From: Neodiprion pinetum
Taxonomy: Eukaryota; Arthropoda; Insecta; Hymenoptera; Diprionidae
NCBI RefSeq assembly: GCF_021155775.2
Contig: NC_060236.1
Coordinates: 35,364,548 to 35,428,547, forward strand
Length of the DNA: 64,000 bases
Direction: 5' to 3'
The translations under genes were made by a program, and so were the position numbers. Shown here in pieces: positions 11,401 through 24,786 of the stretch (position 1 is its first letter; every line of letters begins with the position of its first letter). Under the pieces are notes generated by a model. It was not told where the DNA came from, made no database searches, and saw only the letters and a program-made list of their open reading frames with translations.

Positions 11401-14400
11401 ATCACTCGGTTTATCGGCTGCGGGGAGTTTAAAGAAAATGAAATGAATTTTTATCCGTGTTGATACGCTCTTCACTCTTTTACGTCTACGTGACATCAAG
11501 GGTGTAGAGTTTTCGCAACGGCACTCAGCCACTTGAAACTCTGGGGATGAAAGTGCACTTAAAACCACGGTGATATCTTTGAAACAAAAATGAACACGTC
11601 CGGGGCAGAGGGCGAGGAATCTTTCACCGCAAATGGGTTTTCGATACCATTTATACAACACGATGCTTAGATCTTGCCTAACGAAAGTTCACAACTCGAT
11701 CCTTCAATCTTCTGCTTCTAAAGTTTGAGAACTACTGCGTCAAGGTTACGTATAACTGGCGAGTACCTATGTACCCGTACATACTCGTACCTACAGTGTC
11801 GATTGCAGCAGCTGAAGCCGATGCTTTGGTCAGAACCCATGAAATTGTGTTCTCCGTTTTTCGATCGAATTCTTCGCTCTTAATTCTCTCGCTGTGAACG
11901 TAACGTTTTTCATCCATATAGCATTGCAGATATATTCATGCAAATCTCTCACGTCTATGTACAACCACCTTTAAACCGCAGACACCACCAAAGATGAAAA
12001 AATTTATGTCTTCGTGCGGTAAGTAGAGCCGTATTGCACAACGCAGACATCATCTAGGCACCTTAGCACACGGCAACACTGTCTTAAGTTGTGAAACAGT
12101 TCTCTCTGACTTTGCTTTTACCCTTCGGTTTTTCACAGAATCCTAATTTTTGCTCGTTGAGGAAAGAATATTTCTCAGGGCGATAATTCGTTGCATGGCA
12201 GGATCACTGTGACTTTTTAGGGATCGTATATTGCTGCTTTGCGCAGGTACGTTCGTCATCCCGCATGTTGCTTGGGAAGGTGATGATCGACTACAGCCAT
12301 TTTTCTAAAAACTCTGATGCCTCCGAGATCATGCAAGAACTAATAGGAGAATGTCGAAAAGTACCATAATGTAATAAAAATGCGCTGGTGCTCAGTGTAA
12401 ACTGCGGATCCGTGAAGTTTCAGGAGACAAGGACTTCAGAGTCGTAGTATCTGAAGAACCTCTGCAAGGAATGCTCGCTCCGAGCATGACTTGTATTTAC
12501 CGGGGTATCTCAGTTGCCAGGGCTTCTCATCCTGAAGAAATACATCAGCCTTGACAGATTTTTTTGCCTAAATATCCACCACCATGAAACCATGTTGCTC
12601 CTCAACGAAAGCAATCATCACATGCACGTGCTACAAAACGAATCTGTTATGTAGGATGTAATTTAATGAAGACTTATGTCTACAAATGTACTTCGGTGTC
12701 ACTATATTTAGTAGAAAATTTACGTTCACTTACATACTACATGGTTGGCTTCCGGTATTGCATGTTTGTCAAGAGAGAAAGAGAGAGAGAGTGAAAAAGA
12801 GGGGCAGCATATAGGGTAACCGGATATTCCAAGATGGCGACTTCCGTTCTTATCCTTTGATCCTTTATGAGCTGAAATTTCTCGTGTCTCCACTAATGTG
12901 GAACTTTTAACGTTACACACCGCATCATTTTTGTGGTAAATTACACAGGTAAATTGACAAAACTGTTTCTGTGTATGCAACTTGTGTTACTTCTCAGGAT
13001 CTCTATATGCACGTGGATTTACTCAAAAAGAAGATGCACACGTTCGTAAGAAACTAGTCTCATTTTTGAAGCACATACTCTGATCCTGTCTAAACGACTG
13101 CTCATACTTCTTTCGCTAATGTCTTCGCATTTTTTATTCTTCTTCAATTTTTATTCGTCTCTCAGACGTCTCTGTGAAATTTTACGCGAATGGTTTAAAA
13201 GATTGAAGACCAACAATCATGTACAGACATGAGTGTTGTTTTGTCTCGAAATGGTTCCTGGTCCATACAACCTGGCTGGTTTGTTGCTAAAGTAAAGAAT
13301 CGGACACTCACTTTTTGCTTTCCTATACGGACCTGAAACTCTAGACATCACAACGCGTACGATGATTCATAACACAGCGAGGTACTAGTATTACATTGAT
13401 CACTGTTATCTGTTGCGTTCAACGTAAAAGATTTACCTTCTACCATATCCATAATAAAGATTGATTGGTGGAAAATCGATTTCAAATTTATAATCATAAA
13501 TCGTTAGATGAGTACTGGCCCCATCGAATTTTCCAACCGTGCATCGCGATTACTATAATAATTCATTGTGCAATTTTAAATACGAATTTTATTCTATAGG
13601 GTCGTTCAACTCTTACCGAACCCATGCTTAAATTCATCCGACCAGTCCTGTTGGTGAGAGGATATAGATCTGTGGGAGGCTGTTCACAGCTTCCCCCTGA
13701 AGATACGGCCAAGTATCATTAACCTCTTATCAATTTTTTGATCGATGTATCACGCCTGAGGTGATTCGTTCTTCGGCTCGACTTGTCACGCAATCTCTTC
13801 TTCGTGAATCTGGCCTTTTGCAGAACACGAAACAGTGTCATTCTTATCCTGTCACTGAACTCGCCACAAATATCATGACAACTGCGTTATATGTATTGGT
13901 ACTTATATACGAGGAGTTTGAATCTAGTTAGTCCAGGCAACTTGACATGACGTGTATTCAACTTTGATTGTTTTAAAGCTTACAAAGCTTGATCTAGATC
14001 TATGCTGTATATTCTTGCTGTCTCGAAAAGATAATGAACCAAGTCCGTTTATGTTTTTGCTATGTCATCAACAATAACAGGATGACGATTGTCCGTATAT
14101 GAACAGTTGTATAATATAATGATTGGAGTGGTTATCTGTCACGACTATTTTTAAAAAAATTATCATTTCAATTGTTATACAACCGCCTTCTCAAGCCATG
14201 AAAAATCGTTGCATTTATTATAATTATTGGTAAAACTCTCAGCATAGCATTCACGGAATAAGTCTTTTAAACTTTTGCAGGGTGAAAGATTGATTGCTTT
14301 TGATATTCCTTTTAAACTTTTCCCCAGCTCCGGTTATTGATTCACCGCGACATCCCGGTTCCGCCATAGATGTATCTCCGATTGTCCTTCAGCTCTTTGT

Positions 14401-17400
14401 CACTAGTTTCTTTGTTCAAAAAATACGATCTTTTCTCAATCTGTCGATTAACTTTCCGTTACATAATTATCGCGTTTACAGTTAATTACTTGATCTCACC
14501 AACGGGTTTATTCCGCGTTACTTTGTACCAGCAATATCGTACCTTTGTTTCAGACAAACAATGTGTACAAAAACGTAAAAACTATGGGTCGTTTTATTGA
14601 CCATTACAAACACTGAAACGTGTTACTGGATAGTTTCCCTTGATTCCAGGAGATATCTTGCACAAGAAATTGCTCTCTATCGGTGTTCCTAGAACCGTGA
14701 GTCACGGTTGATGAAAAAATTAATCAGCCATTCTTCCGCAGTGTTGAGGGAGAAACCAGAAAAAATTTATATCCCAGATGGTTCAATGTCCGATAAAAAG
14801 CCACTGGTGAGAGGTTGTTCAAAATTTGGGGATTCGCTTAACGGTGTAATTCTGTAAACCTCATACGTTCCTTGTATCACGAATCGTATGTATAATATCA
14901 TTATATTTATCTGGTAACGTCGCATCTGGCGAATATCCGAAAACAATGGATCGAAGATATTCGGAGTTTATAACTCTCTTAAATTTCATTACGCATAGAT
15001 TGTTAATCTTGACAGAAAAAACCTTCATGCGGTATGTCTAATAAATATATATGCACATACTGAATACTCATCTTAATGTTGAATTTGTTTTGTACAAGTT
15101 TCCATTTTATAGTCGAACTTTTTTTTTTATCGTTCTTTGCTTTTCTTTTTTGTTACAAAAGCATCATCAAGATAATTGGTTCCTGGAGCTTAACGTATTC
15201 TCAGTACGACTGTATAATATGTATACAATAAGGTATACGGATGGGCGGTGGCTACACTGCAACTATGGTTGTGCATATTAGGTATACCTGTACTTGAGGC
15301 TATAATACCGCAGATATAACTTTACGACAAGAAATACGGCGAAGAAAGATATTATTTAATTGATTCTACAACATCAGGCATTGTGTCAGGTATAAGTGAT
15401 TCTACCAATCGACTAGGCTTGACGGCAGACGGTACTGCGTACAGCTTTCACTGCCTACTGACTAGATATTTTTTCTTCTCGTATATATCTCTTTTTCGAG
15501 GGACCAATAGCGCCTTGTCGAAAACACGTGCTCGCTCTCAGGTTATCGGTGGAGAAATCCTGATACAAAAAAGCGCTTAGGCCCCTGGGATAAAACTGCA
15601 TCAGGGATAAAAGTATGGGGTACTTCAGATTCCGGATTCCACAATTCACGCGATTCAACGTGTCCCATGGACCCTCTGCAGCTCCGCGTATATAACTCGT
15701 ATGACGAGCGGTAGAGTTGCGGAAGTACGAGCTGATACTCAACGTGAACGAGTATATTTAGGACTTTTTGCGAGCATCGGATTTAAGCTCGCGAGAAGTT
15801 ACTTGCAGCCCAACGAAAGTAACCGATTCTCATCAAATGACGCTTCGTGTCTACAGAACGGCAAAGAAACAATTGCCTGGTGTAGATGAACCAACGAAGA
15901 GCATACCTGCTCAGAGAGTGAAATAATAATGTCAGCTCGATAGTGAAGGGGGCGCGAACGAACTGGCACACAGCACAGGCACTGCGCGCCAAGACTTTAC
16001 GGCATGGAAACTCTTTTGCCGTACGCAGAGAGCTCTATAGGTATACGTACGGTACGTACGGTGAAACGGTTGCATAACCAGGCTCCCGTTGCCACGTGGA
16101 TCGCGATTACTCATAGTTTGCCCTTGGTTGGAACTTTTGAGTCGACGAACTGGACGGCCGAGAGAGTTGCGGCCGGCGAGCATGGCACCATCGCATAACC
16201 AATGCCGCAGGAGCATTGCACTATCCTGCGTGTATAGGTTATGTATCACGGCTCTAGCTTTGTCCGATTCGAAAATCGAACAATTCAGTCTTCGACGTGC
16301 AGGCACGATATCGTTGTTGCATGATATGTCACATTGAACTACCATTTATTTACGTCGTTCACTTTGAGCATACTTTATCGAACTTTATAGCCCTACTTAT
16401 TACTTTTTACACTCTAATTAGCCTTAATTAACGGTCGTCACGGTTACGGCTTGTATAGTCGTCACGCTTGCCTGAAGCATTCTGAAGATGTTTACGCAAC
16501 TCTCAAGAAAGCAAACTCGCAGAAAATAATAAAAACAAAGTTTGAAGTTACTAGTACGCCGCTCGGCATATCATCTGCAATGACTTAAGACTTTTTTTTT
16601 AGGCTTTCCCCGATAATATCAACATGATTCACGTGAGTTAGCCGGAACAGAATGTGAAGAGGTTTCGTTTGTAAATCTTAATTGAAGCTAAAGCTGATTG
16701 TAACTCAAGCAGACCGAGGAATATCGAGTTATAAGATCAAACTTCCGTTTGTACTTCTTAATGATGATTTTATCTTATAATTTTTTTACTTCCGGTTCGC
16801 TTTGTACTGATTTACGTAGTTCATGACTGTATGACATAGCTGCAGCACTGCGGATGCAAAATCGTTATTTACGACGGACACCAACACTGTCCACAATGAT
16901 AATCATTTTTGAGCCTTGACGAATGACATTACAAGAACTCTTCATCCGAGTCCCGTATGAAATAAAGTCTCCTGCCATGCCGCAGTAACGCCTTTCAACT
17001 TTTGTTAATAATTCCGTATACAGTGGAGCCGAATTCATGTTTCTCTCACGCGATGTACAGATCTGTTCAGTTTAGCGACACCAGAAATGTACAGTGGGAT
17101 AAAAATGATGTTGGAACATACAGGCGCTAATTTTTATGAAACTCTGGTTTTGATGTATAGTACGCGGACGCAAGGGACCATCTTAAAAACACAAATCTTC
17201 AATCGAAAAACCGAGGACTCATGTTAAAAATAAACAAACTAATGGAAAAATGTAAAGAATCTATGAAGTTAGATTACCCATCAACTCTAATTCAATCAAT
17301 GTTTTTAAATTATTTATTACTTAATACCTACAAACGATAAACGTCATACTCATAATTCGATAGTTTTGGGAGGGGTTGCTCGCGAACCTTAGCAACCCAG

Positions 17401-18095
17401 AAGTTGGCGGCTATGAATTTGAAACAGAACGCAGAATTAATATTATCTAATGTGTTAGATTTCCACAATTTTCACTCTCAAAAAGTGATATTTCCCCTTC
17501 AAAGTTGATTCCTGTTCGGTCGAAATGACTTGTCAATAATCGTGGCATCCATTCCAGAACAATGTTCTATATTGCAAATATTTCAATCTGCTCAAAATCA
17601 GCTGTATTTTTTCCTACGCGCGAGAGGATAGAGTTTAATCCGTTCAGACGTGTTTTACGCCCGGTTGAATATACAGCTTTCTACGAGACAGATGTTTCGT
17701 TGGTTAACTAACGTATTGACGATGGTTATACAGTACGTATAATATAATCCGCGACCCTCTCTCATCCACGAGATTTATGCAAAGGACATATTGAAAAAAC
17801 TGCGTCAGTTTTCGGATATTGAAGCGATGAAATATTTTTTTGTTTCTTCAGCTCTTTCTCACTCTTAGCGACAGATAAAATGAGCGCCTGTATCACGGTA
17901 ACTGAATAACGTACAGCATCAGGCGACGACGACGATCATCAATTTACGCGCAGATAAGAACGCTTTGAAAACTCATGAATATTAATATGATTTCTTGACG
18001 ATTAATCTTTAAACGTTCTTTACACACGCAAATCTATTACAGCCATGTAAACGTATAGACCTGTATCAAAGTTGGAATCTAATTTTACTCTACAG
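8481..18095. other. Long gene-poor stretch
   Basis: No protein gene is supported in this 9.6 kb. Minor landmarks are a GGCGAAG-rich patch near 10030-10060, a GA-rich simple repeat at about 12775-12800, and a somewhat more G+C-rich zone at 15930-16340. That zone has CGTACGGTACGTACGG-type palindromes and open frames on both strands that match no known family. The whole region may be a long intron or the regulatory DNA of a distant gene. Confidence 0.45.
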
Positions 18096-18398
18096 GTGGA
18101 TGCGGATCGAGTTAAAAGGATGAGAGAAGGCCGGTTGACGTTGTCGGAATATCCGGGGATGCGAATTTCACGCGCAGGCTCACTAAGGACCACAGAGTTG
18201 CATCTCCCGATCATCCCCACCCGGGTCGACAAACCCTTACTGCGACGGAGAAGCGCTCAACTGCAACGCGAACCGGTCAACATTCGCGCTCAGGATCTCC
18301 GGCGCGGCGGTCGTTCGCTCTCAAACGTTTCCTATCTTTTGAATAGATTGCAACTCGGAAGTGATCAGTGCAGTCAGTTTTTATTTCTTTGTTTTTAG
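18096..18398 (+). other. Exon-like open stretch of unknown nature
   Basis: A good splice acceptor (TTTTACTCTACAG, ending at 18095) is followed by about 100 open codons in a G+C-rich block. The translation is basic, rich in Arg, Leu and Ser, and matches no family I recognise. No convincing donor or partner exon was found. On the minus strand the same block could equally be a 5' untranslated first exon. It is listed because its composition stands out from the flanks; the identity is unknown. Confidence 0.2.
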
Positions 18399-21346
18399 TT
18401 AAAACACCAGCACTGATCCTTTGCGACGATATTCACACTGCTCATCAGCCCGACACAGCACAACACAACACAACACGAATGATCGACTGCCCGCGTCACA
18501 TGCCCAGTGATACGAATACAGCACGGTTTTAAATATTGTGCAACGATTTCGAACTTCCTTATTTAGGATTAGATTCGCTCCCTTCTTTTCTAATCATACT
18601 TCCAATTAATTTTCATAAGTTGAAATTCACCCAACTATGCAAACAGCTATAATATATTATAGTTGCAGCTATCCATTTGGCGACTTGACTTACTTCCTAC
18701 CGGAACGCACCATTTTTGGACGCCGGTGAATCATAGAACTCTAATGAATCTTTTTACAATCGGTTGTGGAAGATTTACAGAGGAATTGGCTGGTTCGAAC
18801 GAGGTATAGCAAGTAGTTTGTCTCCGTTACGTCACGCGCGTTCGAATTTCAAATCCCGCTGCACGTGTTCTGGCTCCTGAGGTCATTTCGTATTTCTTCA
18901 TCTATTCTTTTTTTTCCGTTTATACAGTCATCATGCGTTCACTTTTTCACGCTGGTATTAGATCACGGAGAGAGATTAAAGCGTCTAGAGCCGCCAGTGA
19001 CGAACGTGTTTCTTTATGTTTTTCGTCTACTCATTGACTGCAAAAATTGTATAATTTGAATTCTTTGCATCATCTAAATGTTTTTATAATTACCATAGCC
19101 AGTAGTTTTGTTTTCAATTAATGACATCATAAAGAGGAACGAGTAATTTTGTAGAGTTTGATGAGTGATCACATGACAAAACAATACACCACGTTTCACC
19201 CTGTCGATAAGACCATCCGAACATATCTGTCATGTATGACAATGCGTCTGCGAATTCTTATCGTTACCTTTTGTCAAAAAGACGGGTACTAATTATTGCA
19301 GTTTTGTTACCGTGAACTTTCATCGTTGCAGGGGAAGGAGGACCGATTTCAACAACTGCGATCTGTTCTTTATGCTTTTGATTGTTGCTCAGAAAGCCTT
19401 GTTTACTAATACTGGCTTTCGGGCGATAATCATAATCAGGGAAGAGCAGAGATTCAACAAAACTGCTATCAATAAATAGGATATAAGTATAGACTATATG
19501 CACTGTACAGTAGACCATTGTATTATAGTAGTGTATGATCCATACCACCCAACCAATGAGCATCCAGATTCAACTGCAAGTGTATAAATTAAACTTGTGT
19601 CAATTTCTACCATGGACATGCATCTGAACTTTGCCACAAATAGTTCTGTACACATTCTCATTGCAGGCGTCTATCTGTACATCCTCCGTTGGTATCGCAA
19701 TGCTCGATGGGGTTGTTCATTATACACAAGTATTAATAATTGGTAACACAATTTTTGTAAATTGTACATTAATTATATCGACAGAGGTATGTTTCTGTAG
19801 TTGAGAAATCTTCTTGGTGGAGTTTAAGAAGAATTACAAAGTGAAAAATAATAAGGAAACATAATGTAGGCATCTTAAAAACGATTCAAGAAAGAGCCGG
19901 AGTTTCTCCAACTGTATTTGAATTGCCATAATAGAGTGGGAATAGACGAGTGAGCGTACAGAATGATTGATGGTTGACTGACGCAATCTTCTTCGGTCAT
20001 GATGCCGGCCTGTAGAAAATAGTTATGCCCACATAGGCGTGCGTACGTTTATGAACATGTGGTCATCAGAGTGTATACATTCTATATGAGAACATGATAT
20101 ATATTTTTCATTATTCTCTACCATGATTTTTTACATAGGTAGGTCGGAATTTATTTTTTGCTGTCAATTGCCCGTGAACCTCACCTGAAACATGAGGAAG
20201 CACAAGACGCGATGATCCCGTTGTGTTTAGTGTCGAACAACACCATACTGTCTTCCAGGATAAATTCCTGCAGGTTATACTTTCATACTGCACGCATGTT
20301 GGTGATGAAGTGTTCTCAAGTTTTCATGCTGCTGCCGCCGCTGCTGCTTATGATTTTAAACTCCGAATAACCAGCCGCCTGTTTTCTTCACGTAAATGCT
20401 TGTGTTTCTAAGGCGATATTATCTCTATCCAAATCGCGTGATGTCCTACCTGCGATGTGATGCATAATGATTTTGAAGGGATCCGTAGAGATTCTTGACG
20501 GAAAAAGATAGAAATGACACCGATGTGGAAGGTCTTGGACATCTTTCTCTTTCCATAATTATAAAGTCAAGTGATTTTGGCGTTAGTGTTCTCCGTAGAG
20601 GAATTAGCGTCGGCGCGAGAAAAGTGGCACTTAATTGATAACTAGGGATATTTATTGTAAGGAAAGCAGCTTAAACCAGCTCTGGTGGCTGGATATCGTA
20701 ACTGTATACATATTTCGGTTCACTATTTTTTAGCACAAACTATAAGCGCGAGCTGTAAACCTACTCCGTATGGATATCCTGTTTCAGAAAACAGGTTGTA
20801 CAGAGTGCTCCAAGCTGAGCAGGTCCTATTTCAAGATAAAACGACTAGAGTACAGTACTACGTATATACTCTCGATGCAGGCACCCCATGAGTTGCAGTG
20901 ATGAAGTGGGACATTCAAACTATCCGATACCAGTTATGCGATGGCTGCGGAGACAATTCCGCAACTTACTCAAATACTACAGTTATACCTAGGGTATCTT
21001 TGCCTTTTTGCCAAGCATTATTTCGTTCTTTATATTCACCATAATACGCACGCTATCACAGAATCATGATTCAAAAATGAATGAACGAGTAAGAATTTAC
21101 GAGAACGAATTAGTGTGTACCCGTGAATAATTATGTTCTTCTTGCCAGGCGGTAAAGGTGTACAACTACAGTTGATCCACTTTAATAATGAATAGAATCG
21201 TTCGTAGCAGCTCATTGGTGTATGGCACTAATCCATATATATATATATGCACATGTACGGGATATTATAAATTAGTTTCCAAAACCCAATGCAGCTCATG
21301 TCTGTATATCTTGCTGAACTCTCTCGGTGGCGCTATTACCCCTAAT
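18399..21346. other. No gene recognised
   Basis: The sequence is A+T-rich with short random open frames only. It contains an ACAAC-type simple repeat (about 18459-18477), a GCT/GCC trinucleotide patch (about 20328-20347) and an AT dinucleotide run near 21236-21248. Nothing functional can be supported. Confidence 0.45.
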
Positions 21347-21658
21347 CGGTCACTCTGGGTGAATTTCACCCGAAAAAAAATTCAAACTCCTCGTTGAGTC
21401 TCTTAGTCGTAGAAATGGGCCTCGTGGCGCCATTCTTCACGCGAAATAAGGGCCTTTTTTCGACATTTTTGGTTTTTATTTTTTTACTTTGCCGATGTTT
21501 TACAATATTTGTTGGCAATCAATCAATATTAGTTAGGAAAACTGAGAGAACTTTTTTCTGCATTCCTTAAACAATACCTAGGTATTTTGTTTAGACTTTT
21601 AGAACTCATTTTTTAAGCAAAAAATCACTTTTCGGGTGAATTTCACCCAGTGTGACCG
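21347..21658. repeat. MITE-like element, about 312 bp, with GGGTGAA palindromic ends
   Basis: The left end CGGTCACTCTGGGTGAATTT and the right end, read on the opposite strand, CGGTCACACTGGGTGAAATT form imperfect terminal inverted repeats of about 30 bp. Each repeat holds the near-palindrome GGGTGAANTTCACCC. TA is found within two bases outside each end (CCTA-AT on the left, GT-TATA on the right), so the target may be TA. The interior is A+T-rich and non-coding. Confidence 0.65.
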
Positions 21659-22537
21659 TTATACGATTCTACCGAGGTGTGAGCGACTAGGATTATACAA
21701 CAAATACAGAGCGTGAAGAATCAGCAGGACGGGGAATAGCTAGGGCCATTCGTTAATTACCATAATTTGAAAATAACTTTTCCTCCTCACGTGGAGTGGA
21801 AGCTTTTTGACGGGCTGTAATTGGTGATACCATATTCATACCTTTACCTGCCACGTGATATATCACGTTTATTCAATTTATCAATCAAAGATGGTAATTA
21901 TCGGCTAGCCGCGACCGGGTGCAGATCGCGCCGCCCTCGTCGGGGTCATCGGAGGTTGAAAGTTCGAGAGGGTAACCGGCATAGACTAAACATAGATTCC
22001 ACGGCGTCGGTGTGACAGGTGAAACGACCTGAAATATTCAACAACGGCATTAGCGCGACTGCATGTCAATCTGTCAAGTGTCCTACACCAGACTGCAGTA
22101 GCCGCGCCGGCAGATCCACGAATTAACCAAACTTTGAAATGCTTTTAAAATTTAAATAATGTACGTCTGACCCATATCTTCCCATTCCACCATCAGAGCT
22201 TACGGAGTAAACTCTTCGAGACCTCTATTATAGGTGCAGTACGTGGGTATACGTCACTCGCATGTCTTTCGCATGAAAAAAAAACCAAGTGCAGATTTCC
22301 AATACATTGCAGCGAGTTCCTTGCACACCTGCAAGATTGAAAGCACTGCAGCCGTCATGAACAACAGAAATATGCAAACACACAATATACTCGTTCTTAC
22401 AACATCGGTTAATCATATCAACGTCCATTTCTGTATGATAATACCACAAGTGTCGCGGGTCTTTCTCTGCAAAACTTAGCATTCGCGTAGTTTGTGACAA
22501 CTTTCAAGTTCGAAAAGAAGTGGTTCTCTTGTTGATG
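21659..22537. other. No gene recognised
   Basis: No supported coding region. A short G+C-rich patch at 21905-21980 has no recognisable content. Confidence 0.4.
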
Positions 22538-22908
22538 AGGAAACGTTCATAAACCACGTGGTTCATTTACATACAGTAACCTCTAGAGACGTGGGGGGGG
22601 GGGGGGGGGGGGGGTGCCAAGAAGTTACTTTGCGACCGCATGAGGGGGAGGGGGTACTAAGGGGAGACCGCGTAGCTCTTATATTTCTTAAAGCCCTTGA
22701 AAATAAAGCAATATAATTATTCACATTCGATTTGAGATTTTTTTTTGAAATTTAATAACAAAATTTTGTTAATATAATAAGTTTAAAAGTACGCAAAAGC
22801 CAAGTGCCATTTGGTGGAAGGGCGGGGGGGTCTGAGGTAGGCTACATCGACGTAGGAGGGGTCGAAATATAGTGAAAATAGAACCACATGGTTCGTGAAT
22901 GTTTTCCT
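22538..22908. repeat. Inverted-repeat element with ACCACGTGGT ends, about 370 bp
   Basis: The left end AGGAAACGTTCATAAACCAC and the right end, read on the opposite strand, AGGAAAACATTCACGAACCA are inverted copies of about 35 bp. Each continues into a palindromic ACC-ACGTGGTTC or ACC-ATGTGGTTC core. The interior contains a run of 22 G (22593-22614) and further G blocks, and is non-coding. It is probably a decayed non-autonomous DNA element. No target duplication is obvious. Confidence 0.55.
22593..22614 (+). repeat. G22 homopolymer run
   Basis: Twenty-two consecutive G are followed at 22644-22654 by GGGGGAGGGGG, then GGGG at about 22661. The cluster has G-quadruplex potential and is also a likely place for length error in assembly. 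Confidence 0.9.
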
Positions 22909-24786
22909 GTGACCGCGACGTCCGCAACTTTGTCTGCAATTGTCTGTTATTTCAATTCAAGAAAGATGCACCTACAGTATCGTTGCCGGAAGATGTGATT
23001 CTTGCAACAGTCTAGCATTATAGAACGGATAATTTACTAAAGATTGTGTTAAAGATTGTGTTTATTTTTACTTTAGTACCTCATGCGACAATGAGTCAGC
23101 GGCCTCGCGGAGGTTTGCGGTTAATCGATGCCTGGTAACAATAAACGACGTCGCCAACCTATACGGAAGTGGATTCATCAAGAAGAGCATTGATGGAATA
23201 GCGCTAGAAATTCCGTACAATCAAGTTTAATAAATTCGATGAATCCCTTTCGAGCGCCTAAAAGAGTTTGACAAACACTGAAAGAAATTTCATCCGTTAC
23301 AGTTCCGATGAACTTCTAGTAAAATGGGTGTTGTTACAATGAAGGTTGAAATATCGTGGGAATTACAAGAAAATGTGGTAAAAATAACTGTTTAATGCGA
23401 TTGTAATTTTCGACGCTACATTTTCTGGTTTCCGCAACATTGTATCTATTTGTTTAGTTGACTGTATTTTTGTAGTTTAATGAGACCTTAACAGCTATTT
23501 CTTTTTGGGCTAACATCTGCCATCACCAATAGTTGCAAGAAAATATGGCAGGAATGACCGTGCAAACAGAAAAAATAGTAACACATACTAGATTTTCTGG
23601 TTGTAACTACAAAACTCATTCTCATTTTGTAATCGAAACTATATTTTTCGGTTCCACAGTTATATGTATATCATTGCTCATCTTGAAATAACACATACTC
23701 GGTCTTTGAAATGGAGCTCAGAAACAAAAACCAATTCGTTGAGATTCTAACAGATTTATTTCTTGATTCACGTTCCATACTATCCATGGCAGTTTCACAG
23801 TGGAAATATTTTGAATTTCGAATGGAAATACGTACAAAAATATAGTGAAGCCCGTCTACTAGTAAGACGGGATAGTAAATCAAATAATTGCAAGACAGTA
23901 AACCTCAGTATCCATTATACAGGCGGTACAGACCCCCCACGTTGTGACAACATTTTATTATTCATCAAGACTTTTGGCTACCACGTTACGTAATTAATTA
24001 TTCTTGTAGATTATGGCAGGTAGACAGCAATTGTCGAAAAGTTGCCGCGGGCCTTCCGGCGAAAAATATAAAACAAGATAATTTGATGATCACTTGATGA
24101 CCACTATTCATAGAGACTACATTTCGATCATATACTGAATTCATCAAATTGGATCCGAATTCTTATTTTTGCCGACGTTTAAAATCGGCGAATCCTGGTA
24201 ATCGGTCCAGATTCAAATGTTCTATAGAAGAGTGTTCGAAATTTAAATGCATTGTAAAAATCGCGTCCACGTATTCCAGTGTCAGAGGAGAATTCTGAGC
24301 AACTAAGCACGTCATTCCATCTAGTGACAAGATTACAAAGTAAATTGTCAGACATGATGTCCGACCATGTGATTATATAGGTTCGCAATCCCCACGTTAG
24401 GGGGTTACAAGCAAGTATCCCACCAGAGTCCCTACAACGGGAAAACAGATATAACAAGTATAAGTACTGAAGAAACATATTAGTATCTGCAATTTGGCAA
24501 TAATAAATTACGTTGTATTGTAATCACGCAGCTTTATAAATATAACTCAGTAAATATTAATCTTCTGTCTCGATACTGTATTCTTAAATTTTCTTGGATG
24601 CTTCAATAGAACGTTGAGACCGCACGTAACCTAAGTACTTCTCACGGTTCTCACTTCATGTGGTTAGATTGAAGATAGTACTTTTGGCGGGAATTCAACA
24701 TTCCGAACTTATTTCCGTTCCATTTCACATCCATGCGGTTTCCAACTACGTGTAATAATGATAAAATTGATCTATTTCAGATTATA
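22909..24786. other. No gene recognised; ends in the 5' region of the next gene
   Basis: This is A+T-rich DNA. Two diverged direct copies of a unit of about 70 bp (AAGAAAATGTGG... and AAGAAAATATGG...) occur at about 23365-23435 and 23535-23605. The last part is upstream of the DUF2039 gene. TCTATTTCAG (ending at 24780) is a plausible acceptor just before its start codon, so an untranslated first exon may lie here. Confidence 0.4.

Noticed and set aside
15932..16345. A 137-codon minus-strand open frame
   Set aside because: It overlaps plus-strand open frames in a G+C-richer block, and shows no recognisable domain, splice context or conserved motif.
24733..24786. Upstream in-frame ATG as the start of the DUF2039 gene
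   Set aside because: A splice acceptor ends at 24780, and the family's conserved start MSSQKGN begins at 24787.
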